Shown: positions 7,578 through 16,896 of the stretch, one piece after another | Position numbering within the stretch: the stretch's first letter is position 1 | Layout: each line of letters starts with the position of its first letter | NCBI GenBank assembly: GCA_017465225.1 | Contig: JAFTWQ010000026.1 | Span: forward strand, 62,001 to 126,000 | Reading direction: 5' to 3' | Source of the DNA: Bacteroidales bacterium | GTDB lineage: Bacteria; Bacteroidota; Bacteroidia; Bacteroidales; UBA932 | Length of the DNA: 64,000 bases | Position numbers and translations under genes: made by a program | Notes under the pieces: generated by a model | What the model was told of the DNA's origin: nothing | Seen by the model: only the letters and a program-made list of their open reading frames with translations | The model's database searches: none

Positions 7578-7976
7578 CTATTTTGACAATTCTATTTCTT
7601 CAAGAGTTACTCCCGAGTAGATGAGATAGTTTATGATATCTTCATTAGCGATCTCGGCATCGGCGATCTCGTCTCCGTATTCCATCTCATATCCGACAGT
7701 ATTCATCATGTCTCCGGAAAATACCAGATAATCTTCCTGGGTCATCATTTCCGGCGATGAGGTCTTCTGAAGGAAGAGTGTGCCTACAGTCAGAAGGAAT
7801 ATGAACATTGCAGCCATGGAAATGTAAGGCACGAGTCTTCCTGCCAGGCTGATGCTTTTTGCCTGATATGGTGCGGCATTCGCCTTGAATGCCTCGAAAT
7901 AGCCTTCGGGAACGCTGTAAGGCGTCTCCTTCAAGTACGGCTTTTCGCTCAATATGTCCCTGTTATTCTTTTCCAT
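7578..7976 (-). CDS. Putative anti-sigma or membrane partner of the ECF sigma factor
   Basis: About 132 residues from ATG 7976 (a GTG at 7991 is the longer option). It has a cytoplasmic N-terminus containing PYSVPEGYFEAFKAN, a motif often seen in small Bacteroidota proteins encoded after ECF sigma genes, and one transmembrane segment near residues 47-66 (YISMAAMFIFLLTVGTLFL). An acidic C-terminus outside the membrane ends YSGVTLEEIELS. It lies 41 bp downstream of the sigma gene. It lacks a zinc anti-sigma HxxxCxxC motif, so the anti-sigma role is inferred from position only. Confidence 0.5.
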   Translation of the reverse strand: MEKNNRDILSEKPYLKETPYSVPEGYFEAFKANAAPYQAKSISLAGRLVPYISMAAMFIFLLTVGTLFLQKTSSPEMMTQEDYLVFSGDMMNTVGYEMEYGDEIADAEIANEDIINYLIYSGVTLEEIELSK

Positions 7977-8017
7977 ATATCTATTAGACACTATTTTATG
8001 TGAATGGTTTATTTTTA

Positions 8018-8557
8018 TCAGAATAATTTCTGGAGGTCGGATTTCACTTTGTTGTAGGCGTGGTGGTATGATGCCTTGAGGGCTCCGACCGATGTGTCCG
8101 TTATCTCCGAGATGTCTTCATATTTCATTTCATCGAAGTACCGGAGACTGAAGACGATCCTCTGCTTTTCGGGAAGACGCTGTATCGCCTTGTGGAGCTC
8201 GCGCTGGAGTTCGTCTCCGTTGAAATATGCGTCCTCGTCTATCTTCCTTTCCAGAATCCCGCTTGCGGAGTCCAGCGATATGAATGCTTTGACCTTCTGC
8301 TTGCGGAGGTAATTAAGTACTTCGTTAGTGGCGATCCTGTACAGCCATGTGTAGAGCCTGGCTTCCTGACGGAATGTAGGCAGAGCGGTCCAGATCTTGA
8401 TGAATATGTCCTGAAGGAGGTCGTTGGAGTCGTCATGAGAACAGAGGAAACGGCGGACATGCCAGTAGAGCCTTTCGGTGTATGCATCCACGATGCCATT
8501 GAAAGCCTCCTCCTGCCTGCCGCAGCTGTACAGTTCTATGATCTTGTCGTCCGTCAC
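8018..8557 (-). CDS. ECF-type RNA polymerase sigma factor
   Basis: A 179-residue sigma-70 family factor. Region 2 reads DAYTERLYWHVRRFLCSHDDSNDLLQDIFIKIW with the promoter-melting helix after it (TWLYRIATNEVLNYLRK). Region 4 reads LPEKQRIVFSLRYFDEMKYEDISEI...SVGALKASYHHAYNKVK, a helix-turn-helix. The open frame continues upstream over the lepA promoter and into lepA, but no ATG lies near. The GTG at 8557 is the best start, placed about 37 bp after a -7 box and giving normal family length. First gene of an operon with the putative anti-sigma and Spy-like genes; autoregulation is likely but not shown. Confidence 0.85.
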   Translation of the reverse strand: MTDDKIIELYSCGRQEEAFNGIVDAYTERLYWHVRRFLCSHDDSNDLLQDIFIKIWTALPTFRQEARLYTWLYRIATNEVLNYLRKQKVKAFISLDSASGILERKIDEDAYFNGDELQRELHKAIQRLPEKQRIVFSLRYFDEMKYEDISEITDTSVGALKASYHHAYNKVKSDLQKLF

Positions 8558-8593
8558 GTTAAATAAGACACTTAAATCGACTGATGGATTAAA

Positions 8594-8601
8594 CAAAAAT
8601 A
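8594..8601 (-). promoter_or_regulatory. -7 box for the ECF sigma operon
   Basis: TATTTTTG on the minus strand matches TAnnTTTG and lies about 37 bp before the GTG start. No clear -33 element. Confidence 0.45.
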
Positions 8602-8622
8602 GGGAAAAAAATCTTAATTTAC

Positions 8623-8630
8623 TATCTTTG
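8623..8630 (+). promoter_or_regulatory. lepA promoter -7 box
   Basis: TATCTTTG lies 20 bp before the lepA ATG. No TTTG is present at the -33 position. Confidence 0.5.
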
Positions 8631-8650
8631 CACCGATTATACACTTTTAG

Positions 8651-10438
8651 ATGAAGAACACAAGAAACTTTTGCATCATCGCGCATATCGACCATGGAAA
8701 AAGTACCCTCGCAGACAGAATGCTCGAGGTTACCGACACTTTGAACGCGCGTGATATGGAGAACCAGGTCCTTGACTCCATGGACCTTGAGAAGGAGAAA
8801 GGCATTACTATCAAGAGCCACGCGATCCAGATGGACTATGTATATAAAGGTGAGAAATACACTCTCAACCTTATCGACACTCCGGGCCACGTGGACTTTT
8901 CATATGAGGTGTCTCGTGCCATCGCATCATGCGAGGGCGCTCTGCTCGTCGTTGATGCGACACAGGGTATCCAGGCGCAGACAATCTCAAACCTCTACCT
9001 TGCCATCGAGCATGATCTCGAGATCATTCCGGTGCTGAACAAGATCGATGTCGAGTCGGCGATGGTCGACGTAGTGACCGATCAGGTGGTGGATCTTATC
9101 GGATGCAAGCCGGAGGATATTCTCCTCGCTTCTGCAAAGACCGGCGAGGGCGTCAAGGATATCCTTGATGCCATCATCGAGAGGATCCCGGCTCCTGCAG
9201 GAGATCCGGAAGCTCCTCTCCAGGCCCTTATCTTCGACTCTGTGTTCAACTCATTCAGAGGAATCATCGCATATTTCAAGGTTGTCAACGGCTCTATTAA
9301 GAAAGGTGACAAGGTCAAGTTCTTCAATACCGGAAAGGAATATGATGCGGATGAGATCGGTGTCCTGAAAATGAAGATGCATCCGCGTGACGAGATACCT
9401 TGCGGCAGTGTAGGATATATCATTTCCGGCATCAAGTCGGCTGTCGAGGTAAAGGTCGGTGATACCATCACCCATCTTTCAAGGCCATGCCAGCAGGCTA
9501 TCGCCGGATTCGAGGAGGTGAAGCCTATGGTCTTCGCGGGTATGTATCCTGTCGAGACTGACCAGTACGAGGAGCTTCGTGCTTCGCTTGAGAAGTTCCA
9601 GCTCAATGACGCATCGTTTGTATTCGAGCCCGAGTCGTCTCTCGCGCTGGGATTCGGTTTCCGTTGCGGTTTCCTCGGTCTTCTCCATCTTGAGATCGTG
9701 CAGGAACGTCTTTACAGGGAATTCAACATGGACGTCATCACGACAGTCCCTAACGTTTCATATAAGGTATATACCACACAGGGCGAGGTCCTCGACGTGC
9801 ATAATCCGTCTGGACTTCCTGCGCCGACCCTTATCGACAAGATCGAAGAGCCATATATCAGGGCACAGGTCATCTCGAGGTCGGATTACTACGGCCCTAT
9901 CATGAAACTCTGCCTTGACAAGAGGGGAGTGCTGATCAATCAGCATTATCTTACTGCAGACCGTCTGGAACTTACATATGAAATGCCTCTTTCGGAGATC
10001 GTGTTCGACTTCTACGACAAGCTGAAATCTATTTCCAAAGGTTATGCTTCATTCGATTATCATGTGATCGGATTCAAGGAGGCGAAGCTCGTGAAGCTCG
10101 ATATCCTTCTGAACGGTGACCAGGCCGATGCGCTTTCATCGCTGATCCATGCTGACCATGCATATGATTTCGGACGCAGAATGTGCGAGAAACTCAAGGA
10201 ACTAATCCCTCGTCAGCAGTTCGATATCGCAATCCAGGCGGCTGTAGGAGCAAAGATCATCGCACGTGAGACCGTGAAGGCTGTGAGAAAGGATGTGACT
10301 GCTAAGTGTTATGGCGGTGACATCACCCGTAAGAGAAAGCTCCTCGAGAAACAGAAGCAGGGTAAGAAGAGGATGCGCCAGATCGGTACGGTCGAAGTTC
10401 CGCAGAGCGCGTTCATGGCGGTACTCAAGCTTGACTAG
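8651..10438 (+). CDS. lepA: Elongation factor 4 (back-translocating GTPase LepA)
   Basis: Ribosome-associated translational GTPase of 595 residues, the standard length. The G domain starts with AHIDHGKST (11-19) and contains DTPGH (G3) and NKID (G4). EF-G-like domains follow. The LepA-specific C-terminal domain includes [41 protein letters not shown] and the ending [13 protein letters not shown]. It is monocistronic, with its own -7 box and terminator, and divergent from the ECF sigma operon. Confidence 0.97.
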   Translation: MKNTRNFCIIAHIDHGKSTLADRMLEVTDTLNARDMENQVLDSMDLEKEKGITIKSHAIQMDYVYKGEKYTLNLIDTPGHVDFSYEVSRAIASCEGALLVVDATQGIQAQTISNLYLAIEHDLEIIPVLNKIDVESAMVDVVTDQVVDLIGCKPEDILLASAKTGEGVKDILDAIIERIPAPAGDPEAPLQALIFDSVFNSFRGIIAYFKVVNGSIKKGDKVKFFNTGKEYDADEIGVLKMKMHPRDEIPCGSVGYIISGIKSAVEVKVGDTITHLSRPCQQAIAGFEEVKPMVFAGMYPVETDQYEELRASLEKFQLNDASFVFEPESSLALGFGFRCGFLGLLHLEIVQERLYREFNMDVITTVPNVSYKVYTTQGEVLDVHNPSGLPAPTLIDKIEEPYIRAQVISRSDYYGPIMKLCLDKRGVLINQHYLTADRLELTYEMPLSEIVFDFYDKLKSISKGYASFDYHVIGFKEAKLVKLDILLNGDQADALSSLIHADHAYDFGRRMCEKLKELIPRQQFDIAIQAAVGAKIIARETVKAVRKDVTAKCYGGDITRKRKLLEKQKQGKKRMRQIGTVEVPQSAFMAVLKLD

Positions 10439-10444
10439 AAAAAC

Positions 10445-10479
10445 AAAAAAAGGGAAACCGTCACGGCTTCCCTTTTTTG
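10445..10479 (+). terminator. lepA terminator
   Basis: Hairpin AGGGAA-a-CCG-TCA-CGG-c-TTCCCT flanked by an A-run and followed by TTTTTTG. The symmetric A/T flanks would let it work on either strand. Confidence 0.85.
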
Positions 10480-10682
10480 TACCTCTTTCTGAATGAGGTC
10501 TTTCTTCCGGATCCAAGGAATTGCACACATTTTTCTTAGAAATACGGATCCGTAGAAAGAGACGAATAAGATTCTTAACCGAAGGCAAAGATGAGGAATC
10601 CCGCTGTTCCCTTGGTTGTCGCTTTTGTTGTTTTTGTTGTTGTTTTACATGTTGTAGGGCCTTCTGGGGCAGTTTTGATATA
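10480..10682. other. Gene-free spacer with hairpins between lepA and the MenA-like gene
   Basis: I see no gene. A small hairpin (ACCTC...GAGGT, about 10481-10499) is followed by an imperfect inverted repeat around two GGATCC sites (about 10500-10515 with 10545-10562). A T/G-rich tract (TTGTTGTTTTTGTTGTTG) comes after. No convincing TAnnTTTG box is present, so the promoter of the downstream gene is unknown. Confidence 0.4.
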
Positions 10683-11414
10683 ATGGAACCGAAAATGATA
10701 GTTTTCTCTGAAACAAATGATCTGAAGTCATTGCCTCTTTCTTTGTCGGGCGTGATCCTCGGAATTATGCTTGCCGTAGCTGATTATAATGTGAACTGGA
10801 TGGCAGCATCAGCTCTGGTTCTTTCCGCTGTTCTCATACATATGTATATGGCTTCGGAAAGCAGGTGGTTCCTTCTGGCGTCCGTGGCTTCTTCCGTGCT
10901 GACCGTATATCTGTCATATGGAAAAGTCTTCTGCCTTGAATCGCTGATCCTGCTGCTTTTTGCCTATTTCGTGCTCCGTCTCTCGAAGGGAGCCGGAAAC
11001 TCCGGCAGAATCGTGGACGGAGTCGTGACAGGACTTGTAAATGGACCTGTAGCCCTTCTGGGCGCATATTTCGTATGTTCACATACATTCGGTTCGTGGG
11101 TTCTTCTCCTTCCGGCCCTCTCGATCGGACTGCTTTGCGTGGCTGCGCATGGGACTGAAGACGGTTACGGACGCATAGCTTTGTCTATGCTTGTGATTTC
11201 GGGTCTGGGACTCATGGTGGCATTCTCATTTATGCGTATGTTTGATCCGATGCATTTCCTTTATGTCCTGACCATACCTTTCTTTGTGCTGTCCCTTATA
11301 AGATTATACAAGAAAAAAGGACAGGCGTCCGACAATATGAAGTCTTCGCTCGTCCTTTATATCTTTGCACTTGCCGTTCTGACCGGCATTGGCTTTACAG
11401 CCTATCTTTTCTAG
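10683..11414 (+). CDS. MenA/UbiA-like integral membrane protein lacking the Asp-rich motifs
   Basis: A 243-residue protein with about eight hydrophobic helices. Several stretches line up with MenA (DHNA polyprenyltransferase): PLSLSGVILGIMLA at the start, GPVALLGAYFVCSHTFGSWVLLLPALSIGLLCVAA in the middle, and the final LYIFALAVLTGIGF. The prenyl-diphosphate-binding NDxxD and the second DxxxD motif are absent; positions expected to hold them read MYMASESRW and HGTEDGYGR. It is also shorter than MenA (about 300). So it is probably a diverged, non-prenylating relative, or only topologically similar. The open frame begins at 10521, but the upstream part is Cys/Arg-rich and atypical, so ATG 10683 is chosen. 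Confidence 0.5.
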   Translation: MEPKMIVFSETNDLKSLPLSLSGVILGIMLAVADYNVNWMAASALVLSAVLIHMYMASESRWFLLASVASSVLTVYLSYGKVFCLESLILLLFAYFVLRLSKGAGNSGRIVDGVVTGLVNGPVALLGAYFVCSHTFGSWVLLLPALSIGLLCVAAHGTEDGYGRIALSMLVISGLGLMVAFSFMRMFDPMHFLYVLTIPFFVLSLIRLYKKKGQASDNMKSSLVLYIFALAVLTGIGFTAYLF

Positions 11415-11419
11415 AGATT

Positions 11420-11662
11420 TTACGGAACTGGGTCGTATCCGCTTCCTCCCCATGGATGGCAGCGGAGGATTCTTCGTACAGTCAGGTAAAGGCCTTTGAA
11501 CGGGCCATGCTTCCTGAAAGCCTCAAGTGCGTATTGCGAACATGTGGGGGTGAATCTGCAGCTCGGCTGCTTGAGAGGCGAGATGCATACCTGGTAGAAT
11601 CTGATCAGCAGGATGAAGGGTGCTGATGCCACCTTCTTTATGATCTGAACGAAGCTATTCAT
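11420..11662 (-). CDS. yidD: Membrane protein insertion efficiency factor YidD
   Basis: An 80-residue inner-membrane-associated protein thought to assist YidC. The family signature is complete: [37 protein letters not shown], then [17 protein letters not shown]. It overlaps the 3' end of rnpA by 8 bp, the usual rnpA-yidD arrangement. Its 3' end faces the MenA-like gene with 5 bp between. Confidence 0.93.
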   Translation of the reverse strand: MNSFVQIIKKVASAPFILLIRFYQVCISPLKQPSCRFTPTCSQYALEAFRKHGPFKGLYLTVRRILRCHPWGGSGYDPVP

Positions 11663-12017
11663 TGATCTTTTCTATGATCTTGCCGATGGATGCGTAGATC
11701 TCCTCGTAGCCGAGGATCTCTTTGGTGGAATATGTGAAAAGCACATCCAGACCGCCTTCGACGGTCAGGTTGTGCTTCTGCTTTCTATAGCTTTCGCGTA
11801 TTCTTCTCTTCAGGAGATTGCGCTTTACCGCGCGCTTGAAGAACTTTTTGGGAACAGACACAAGTATCCTGTTCTCTTCCTTTCCAGTACCTTTGTAGAA
11901 CCTGTAGCTTATGCCAGACACACTGCCACGCTTGCCTTTGGCAAGAAGCTCTTCAATGCTGGTCTTGCCGCACAATCTTTCTTTTTTAGGAAGAGTATTA
12001 CCGGTCTGCAGTTCCAC
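11655..12017 (-). CDS. rnpA: Ribonuclease P protein component
   Basis: Small basic protein that binds RNase P RNA and helps mature tRNA 5' ends. Core motif: [22 protein letters not shown], with [20 protein letters not shown] at the N-terminus. Two starts are possible: ATG 12056, which overlaps hemD by 38 bp, or GTG 12017, directly after the hemD stop. GTG 12017 gives a typical N-terminus ([14 protein letters not shown]) and about 120 residues, so I prefer it. Order hemD-rnpA-yidD suggests one transcript. Confidence 0.9.
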   Translation of the reverse strand: MELQTGNTLPKKERLCGKTSIEELLAKGKRGSVSGISYRFYKGTGKEENRILVSVPKKFFKRAVKRNLLKRRIRESYRKQKHNLTVEGGLDVLFTYSTKEILGYEEIYASIGKIIEKINE

Positions 12018-12018
12018 T

Positions 12019-12759
12019 TCAGTTCTTTGAGAGGTAGATCTCGAGTGCTTTTGCAACGGATGGAGCCTCGACGGTAGGTGCCGAGATCTCGATGGTGAGC
12101 CCTGCCTCCTCCATTGCTCCTACGATCGATCTTCCGTACGACACGAACTTTATGTCACCCTGCTTGAATTCAGGCTGATTCTCGAAGAGAGACTTCACGT
12201 CTGCCGGGTTGAAGAAGACGATCATGTCATATGAATGAAGGTCGACATCCTTGATGTCCTGGGAAACAGGCTTTACGAACACCGCTGTCTCGAAATCGTA
12301 TTTCTGTGTCTCGAATGCCTTTGTCACGGCATCCTTTAAAGATGATTCAGCTGTAGCGATGAGGAATTTCTCGCCCTTGTGCTTCGTTCCGATAAGTCCG
12401 ATGATCGAATCAGGCTTTCCGTCTCCGAAGAAGATCTTTCTTTTTCTGTAGACGATGTGCTTCTGGAGATAGTTTGCAACTGCTTCGGTAGTGCAGAAAT
12501 ACTTCATGGTTTCAGGCACCTTGACGCGCAGCTCTTCGCAGAGCTGGAAGAATGCGTCGATAGTGGATCTTGCTGAAAATACGATTGCAGTATGGTCGAG
12601 AATGTTGATTCTCTGTGCGCGGAACTCCCTGGAAGTCAGGGGCTCTATCTTGAAAAAGGGCTTGAAGTCGAAGTTGACTCCGAACTTTTCTGCAATGCTG
12701 GTATATGGCGAAGCCGTCATCGGCTGCTGCTGTGAAATCAGGATGTTCTTAACACTCAT
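12019..12759 (-). CDS. hemD: Uroporphyrinogen-III synthase
   Basis: 246 residues. Cyclizes hydroxymethylbilane to uroporphyrinogen III in tetrapyrrole synthesis. HemD is poorly conserved, but the bilobed pattern is present: N-terminal ILISQQQP...SPYTSIAEKFGVNFDFKPFFKIEPL, the hinge segment DHTAIVFSARSTIDAFF and the second-lobe DMIVFFNPADVKSLFE near the C-terminus. The flanking DUF4271, rnpA and yidD genes match the usual Bacteroidota neighbourhood. The ATG is 6 bp after the DUF4271 stop. Confidence 0.85.
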   Translation of the reverse strand: MSVKNILISQQQPMTASPYTSIAEKFGVNFDFKPFFKIEPLTSREFRAQRINILDHTAIVFSARSTIDAFFQLCEELRVKVPETMKYFCTTEAVANYLQKHIVYRKRKIFFGDGKPDSIIGLIGTKHKGEKFLIATAESSLKDAVTKAFETQKYDFETAVFVKPVSQDIKDVDLHSYDMIVFFNPADVKSLFENQPEFKQGDIKFVSYGRSIVGAMEEAGLTIEISAPTVEAPSVAKALEIYLSKN

Positions 12760-12765
12760 TCTAAC

Positions 12766-13386
12766 CTATAAAATTAAGGCTGAAGCCACCAAAGCCCCAG
12801 TCGGAAAAATTTCGAGGGCGCAAAGGTACAAAAAAGCTGTGAATATAGAACAGCCGGAAGCAAAAATTTGAAATTTTCTTAAGAGTGCGACTGCATATAT
12901 GGCTGCTGATACCCAAAGCATTGCGCTCCTGATGATGTCGGCATCGAGGCCGATGAACGACATTATCCCTCCCATGGCGAGAAGAACAAGCGTCAGGATT
13001 ATGAAGAATGTAAGGGCAGACTTGTCTCCGATCTTGTATATCTTGCTTTCTCTTCCCTTTGGACGGAAGAGGTTTGCAGCGATCACTCTGACGATGAAAT
13101 ATGCGATGAAGATGCCTATGATGATGGCGAGCCTGAGGTTCTCGTCAAGTCCTTCAAGGAAGGCGGGCCTGTAAAGTGCGGTAGCGTCTGCGACCAGGCA
13201 GAACGGTATGAACATGGAAAGCGCAAGCCTGTCGCGGTCGTTGCTGAGTTTCACGCTGGCTTCGAGATTGACGCTTTCCTTCCAGCGTATGATACAGGCC
13301 AGAAGTGACTGATATATGGCGACCAGCCTCTTCAGCAGGGTGATGCAGATGAGTACGGATATGAGTGCGAGAATGTTGAACAGCAT
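12766..13386 (-). CDS. DUF4271 integral membrane protein
   Basis: 206 residues with about six transmembrane helices and short charged loops (for example RPKGRESKIYKIGD). It fits the Bacteroidota-specific DUF4271 family, typically encoded next to hemD. Function unknown. Transcribed with hemD, rnpA and yidD; its ATG is 1 bp from the stop of the eIF1-like gene upstream. Confidence 0.7.
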   Translation of the reverse strand: MLFNILALISVLICITLLKRLVAIYQSLLACIIRWKESVNLEASVKLSNDRDRLALSMFIPFCLVADATALYRPAFLEGLDENLRLAIIIGIFIAYFIVRVIAANLFRPKGRESKIYKIGDKSALTFFIILTLVLLAMGGIMSFIGLDADIIRSAMLWVSAAIYAVALLRKFQIFASGCSIFTAFLYLCALEIFPTGALVASALIL

Positions 13387-13387
13387 G

Positions 13388-13732
13388 TCAGTTTCCCCTT
13401 TTGGCCTTGTAGCCCATTTCCTTCAGAAGAGCGGTCACACGGTCGCGGAAATCGCCCTGGATGGTGATTTCGCCGTCTTTGGCGCTTCCTCCGACTCCGC
13501 ATTTCACTTTCAGCGTCCTTCCCAGTCCGGCAAGGTCGTCAGCGGTGCCGACGAAACCTGTGACCAGCGTTACCTGCTTGCCTGCGCGTCCTTTCCTGTC
13601 TATCGACACGATAAGGTTCTGCTTCGAGGGTTCGAGAGTAGCTTCTTCTTCAACGGTCTCTTCCTCGTATGTGAAATCCGGATTTGTCGAAAAGACCACT
13701 CCGAGCCTTTTCTTCCAGTCGTTTTCTGCCAT
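13388..13732 (-). CDS. SUI1/YciH family translation factor (eIF1-like)
   Basis: 114 residues. An acidic N-terminal tail (YEEETVEEEATLEP) precedes the SUI1 fold: IVSIDRKGRAGKQVTLVTGF, LKVKCGVGGSAKDGEITIQGDFRDRV, LLKEMGYKAKRGN. Bacterial members are thought to influence start-site fidelity on the 30S subunit, but their role is uncertain. It heads the tightly packed run to DUF4271 and hemD. A -7 box TATATTTG on the minus strand (13771-13764) lies about 32 bp upstream. Confidence 0.85.
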   Translation of the reverse strand: MAENDWKKRLGVVFSTNPDFTYEEETVEEEATLEPSKQNLIVSIDRKGRAGKQVTLVTGFVGTADDLAGLGRTLKVKCGVGGSAKDGEITIQGDFRDRVTALLKEMGYKAKRGN

Positions 13733-13759
13733 ATGCCTGACTCTGCTCTAAAATTTATT

Positions 13760-13792
13760 TTTGCAAATATAAGCATATTAGTTGTATATTTG
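13760..13792 (+). promoter_or_regulatory. Promoter of the DUF2723 gene
   Basis: TTTG (13760-13763), a 21-bp spacer and TATATTTG (13785-13792). Transcription should start near 13799, which supports ATG 13819 over the upstream TTG 13798. The opposing -7 box of the eIF1-like gene (13764-13771) lies between the two elements, so the divergent promoters are interlocked. Confidence 0.7.
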
Positions 13793-13818
13793 TAAGTTTG
13801 AAAAATGAAAATCGTATA

Positions 13819-16800
13819 ATGATGAATAATAAGAATTTCACACTTTGGAACAGGATTACAGCTGTCGTGGTTTCATTGATAGCGGCTGTCACCTATCTCG
13901 TCACCATCGAGCCGACAGCTTCGTTCTGGGACTGCGGCGAGTTCATCGCTTCATCTTACAAGCTTGAAGTGGGTCACCCTCCAGGAAACCCTGTGTTCCA
14001 GCTTTTCGCAAGACTTTTCACGATGTTCGGAGACAACATGCACGCGGCTGTCGCTGTGAATGCGTTCAGCGCGATATGTTCCGCTCTCACGATATTCTTC
14101 CTTTACCTGACCATAGTCTTCCTCGCCAAAAGGCTTCTGAGGCCTTCCGAGGACGGTACATACAGCGTCGGAAAGGCGATAGCGATCTTCGGCTCAGGCG
14201 CAGTAGGAGCGCTTGCATATACATTCAGCGACACATTCTGGTTCTCTGCCGTCGAGGGAGAGGTCTATGCCATGTCATCACTGATCACGGCCCTTGTATT
14301 CTGGGCCATGACGAAATGGTATGAGCAGGCGGACCAGCCGTATGCGAACAGATGGATCGTGCTCATCTCCTTCCTCATGGGTCTTTCGATCGGTATCCAC
14401 CTCCTCAACCTCCTTGCTATTCCGGCCCTCGTGTTCATGTATTATTACAAGCAGAGGGAAAACGGCCATTACAGCCTCTGGGAGTATGTGAAGATATTCC
14501 TTGTGTCGGTGGTGATCCTTGCCGTGATCCTCTTCGGAATCATACCTTATCTTCCGAAGTTCGCGGCATATGTCGACCTGTTCTTCGTGAACAGGCTCGG
14601 TCTTCCTTTCAACAGCGGTGCGGCCTTCTTCATGGCGGCCCTTCTCGCTGTATGCTTCTTGGGAATGTTCCGTACGATGAAGCAGCAGAAGGTGTTCGCA
14701 AATACCGTCCTGCTCTGCTTCACCATGATCGTGATCGGTTTCTCGCTATTCACAATCGTGATCATCAGATCAAGCGCGAAGACCCCTACCAACGAGTACC
14801 AGCCTGACAATCCGTTCACTCTCGTGCGCTATCTCGGCCGCGAGCAGTACGGAAGCAACCCTCTTGTGTACGGCCAGTATTTCGACTCTCCATATGAGAT
14901 CGAGGAGACCACATACTGGGCTCCGATGGGCGACAAGTATATGAAGGCAGAAGGACCTGGAGAGGTGAAGTACACAGACGGAAAGATGCTTTTCCCACGC
15001 ATGTGGAGCGGAAGCAGCGCCAGCCATATCGCTTTCTACAAGTCATATATGGGCAACGGCGGACAGGTGGTGCCTGGAGCCGAGCACAAGAAGCCGACAT
15101 TCCTCCAGAATCTGACATTCTTCTTCGACTATCAGCTGAACTGGATGTACTGGAGATATTTCATGTGGAACTTTGCCGGTCGTCAGAACGACATCCACAG
15201 CCCTTCCCCTGGCGATCCTTTCATCGGTAACTGGGAAAGCGGCATCGGCATCATCGACGGACTCCGTCTCGGCGACCAGTCTGATGCGCCGGGCTATCTG
15301 AAGGATAATAAAGGAAAGAACCATTATTACATGCTTCCTCTCCTTCTCGGCATCATCGGCATCTTCTTCCAGTTCGGACGTGACAAGAGAGGCTGCTGGC
15401 TCACCTTCCTCATGTTCTTCATGACTGGCATCGCCATCGTGATATATCTCAACCAGCCGCCTTATCAGGTGCGTGAGCGTGACTATGCATATGCGGGCTC
15501 ATTCTATTCGTTCTCGATATGGATAGGTCTTGCCGTGGCTGCGGTCTACAGCTGGATCGCTGATTCAGGCCGATTCAAGGGTGCCCGCCGCGAGAGCGTC
15601 GCTTCTGCAGCTGTTGCTGCAGTGATGCTTGGCGTTCCTGCGCTCATGGCAGCCGAGAACTGGGATGACCATGACAGGAGCAACCGTTATACAGCGGTCG
15701 AGATGGCGAAGAACTATCTCAATTCCGTAGGTCCGAACGGCATTCTCGTGACACATGGTGATAATGACACATTCCCGCTCTGGTATGCCCAGGAGGTCGA
15801 AAATGTGCGTACTGATGTGCGTATCGCCAATACCTCCCTCCTCGGTACAGACTGGCATATCGACCAGATGAAGTATGCCGTGAACGAGTCTTCTCCGCTT
15901 GACCTGACTGTCGGTCCGAAGCAGTACCTCTATGGAACGAATGAATTCATATATATATATGACACGCGCGACACAACCTTCCTGCTTTCCGATGTCATGC
16001 GCATCTTCAAGCATCCGGAGGCAAAGCTTCCTCTTTCAAACGGAAAGATGGTTGACTACATCATGTCCCGCAAGTTCATCATTCCTGTGAACAAGGAGAA
16101 CGTCCTTAAATATGGTATCCTCGACGAGAAGTATGCGGATATGATTCCGGATCAGATCACCCTGACCATTCCGAAGGACAAGGATTATCTGACCAAGCCG
16201 GAGCTTTTCATGCTCGACCTTCTGTCGAACTATCAGTGGGACCGTCCTATCAACCTCCTCAGCATGGGCGGTGACATCAATATCGGTATCAAGGAATATC
16301 TCATGTATGAGGGATTCTCATACAAGTTCGTTCCTGTAAAGAACAGGATGAAGAGTACCGAAATCGGATTTGCCGATCCGGAGGATCTCTACTATAAGAT
16401 GAAGAACGTCTTCAAGTGGGATGCCCTCAAGAGGACTGACTATTTCGTTGACTATCAGAACTATTACACATTCTGCGGTGTGCTCTCGCAGAGGGGTCTC
16501 TTTGTGAATGTAGCCAAGGAGATGCTCAAGATAGGCGATACCGCACGTGCGGTGGAGATGCTCGACATGTGTCAGGAATGTGTTCCTGCGGAGAATTATC
16601 CTCTCGACCTGACTTACCTAGGATTCTCGAACGAGTATATGGTCATCGACATGATCGAGACATATTATGATGCCGGTGCGGACGAGAAGGCTCTCGACCT
16701 TGCAAGGAGATTCACAGACGAGCTCTTCGTGTCGACAGGATTCTTCCTTGACAACTACGATTTCGCCAAGAAGGAGTTCGAGTCATGCTACAGCTGCATC

Positions 16801-16896
16801 TCATATATAGCGGAAGTCGCGGACCACTTCGGCGACAAGGAATTCGCTTCAGAGATCCGCGACAGGTTCAATGCTATGCTTGAAATTGAAGAATAG
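13819..16896 (+). CDS. DUF2723 membrane glycosyltransferase (PMT-like)
   Basis: About 1025 residues. The N-terminal half is a multi-helix membrane domain with the family signature YLVTIEPTASFWDCGEFIASSY near residue 30, then VGHPPGNPVFQL. The C-terminal part is soluble, with helical repeats near the end. DUF2723 proteins are Bacteroidota relatives of protein O-mannosyltransferases and are proposed to transfer a sugar from a lipid carrier to secreted proteins, consistent with general O-glycosylation in this phylum. Substrate is inferred. The stop abuts the convergent methyltransferase stop with no gap. Confidence 0.85.
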   Translation: MMNNKNFTLWNRITAVVVSLIAAVTYLVTIEPTASFWDCGEFIASSYKLEVGHPPGNPVFQLFARLFTMFGDNMHAAVAVNAFSAICSALTIFFLYLTIVFLAKRLLRPSEDGTYSVGKAIAIFGSGAVGALAYTFSDTFWFSAVEGEVYAMSSLITALVFWAMTKWYEQADQPYANRWIVLISFLMGLSIGIHLLNLLAIPALVFMYYYKQRENGHYSLWEYVKIFLVSVVILAVILFGIIPYLPKFAAYVDLFFVNRLGLPFNSGAAFFMAALLAVCFLGMFRTMKQQKVFANTVLLCFTMIVIGFSLFTIVIIRSSAKTPTNEYQPDNPFTLVRYLGREQYGSNPLVYGQYFDSPYEIEETTYWAPMGDKYMKAEGPGEVKYTDGKMLFPRMWSGSSASHIAFYKSYMGNGGQVVPGAEHKKPTFLQNLTFFFDYQLNWMYWRYFMWNFAGRQNDIHSPSPGDPFIGNWESGIGIIDGLRLGDQSDAPGYLKDNKGKNHYYMLPLLLGIIGIFFQFGRDKRGCWLTFLMFFMTGIAIVIYLNQPPYQVRERDYAYAGSFYSFSIWIGLAVAAVYSWIADSGRFKGARRESVASAAVAAVMLGVPALMAAENWDDHDRSNRYTAVEMAKNYLNSVGPNGILVTHGDNDTFPLWYAQEVENVRTDVRIANTSLLGTDWHIDQMKYAVNESSPLDLTVGPKQYLYGTNEFIYIYDTRDTTFLLSDVMRIFKHPEAKLPLSNGKMVDYIMSRKFIIPVNKENVLKYGILDEKYADMIPDQITLTIPKDKDYLTKPELFMLDLLSNYQWDRPINLLSMGGDINIGIKEYLMYEGFSYKFVPVKNRMKSTEIGFADPEDLYYKMKNVFKWDALKRTDYFVDYQNYYTFCGVLSQRGLFVNVAKEMLKIGDTARAVEMLDMCQECVPAENYPLDLTYLGFSNEYMVIDMIETYYDAGADEKALDLARRFTDELFVSTGFFLDNYDFAKKEFESCYSCISYIAEVADHFGDKEFASEIRDRFNAMLEIEE

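Noticed and set aside
8558-8890. N-terminal extension of the ECF sigma factor
   Set aside because: The open frame continues into lepA on the other strand and across both promoters; the GTG at 8557 gives the normal family length.
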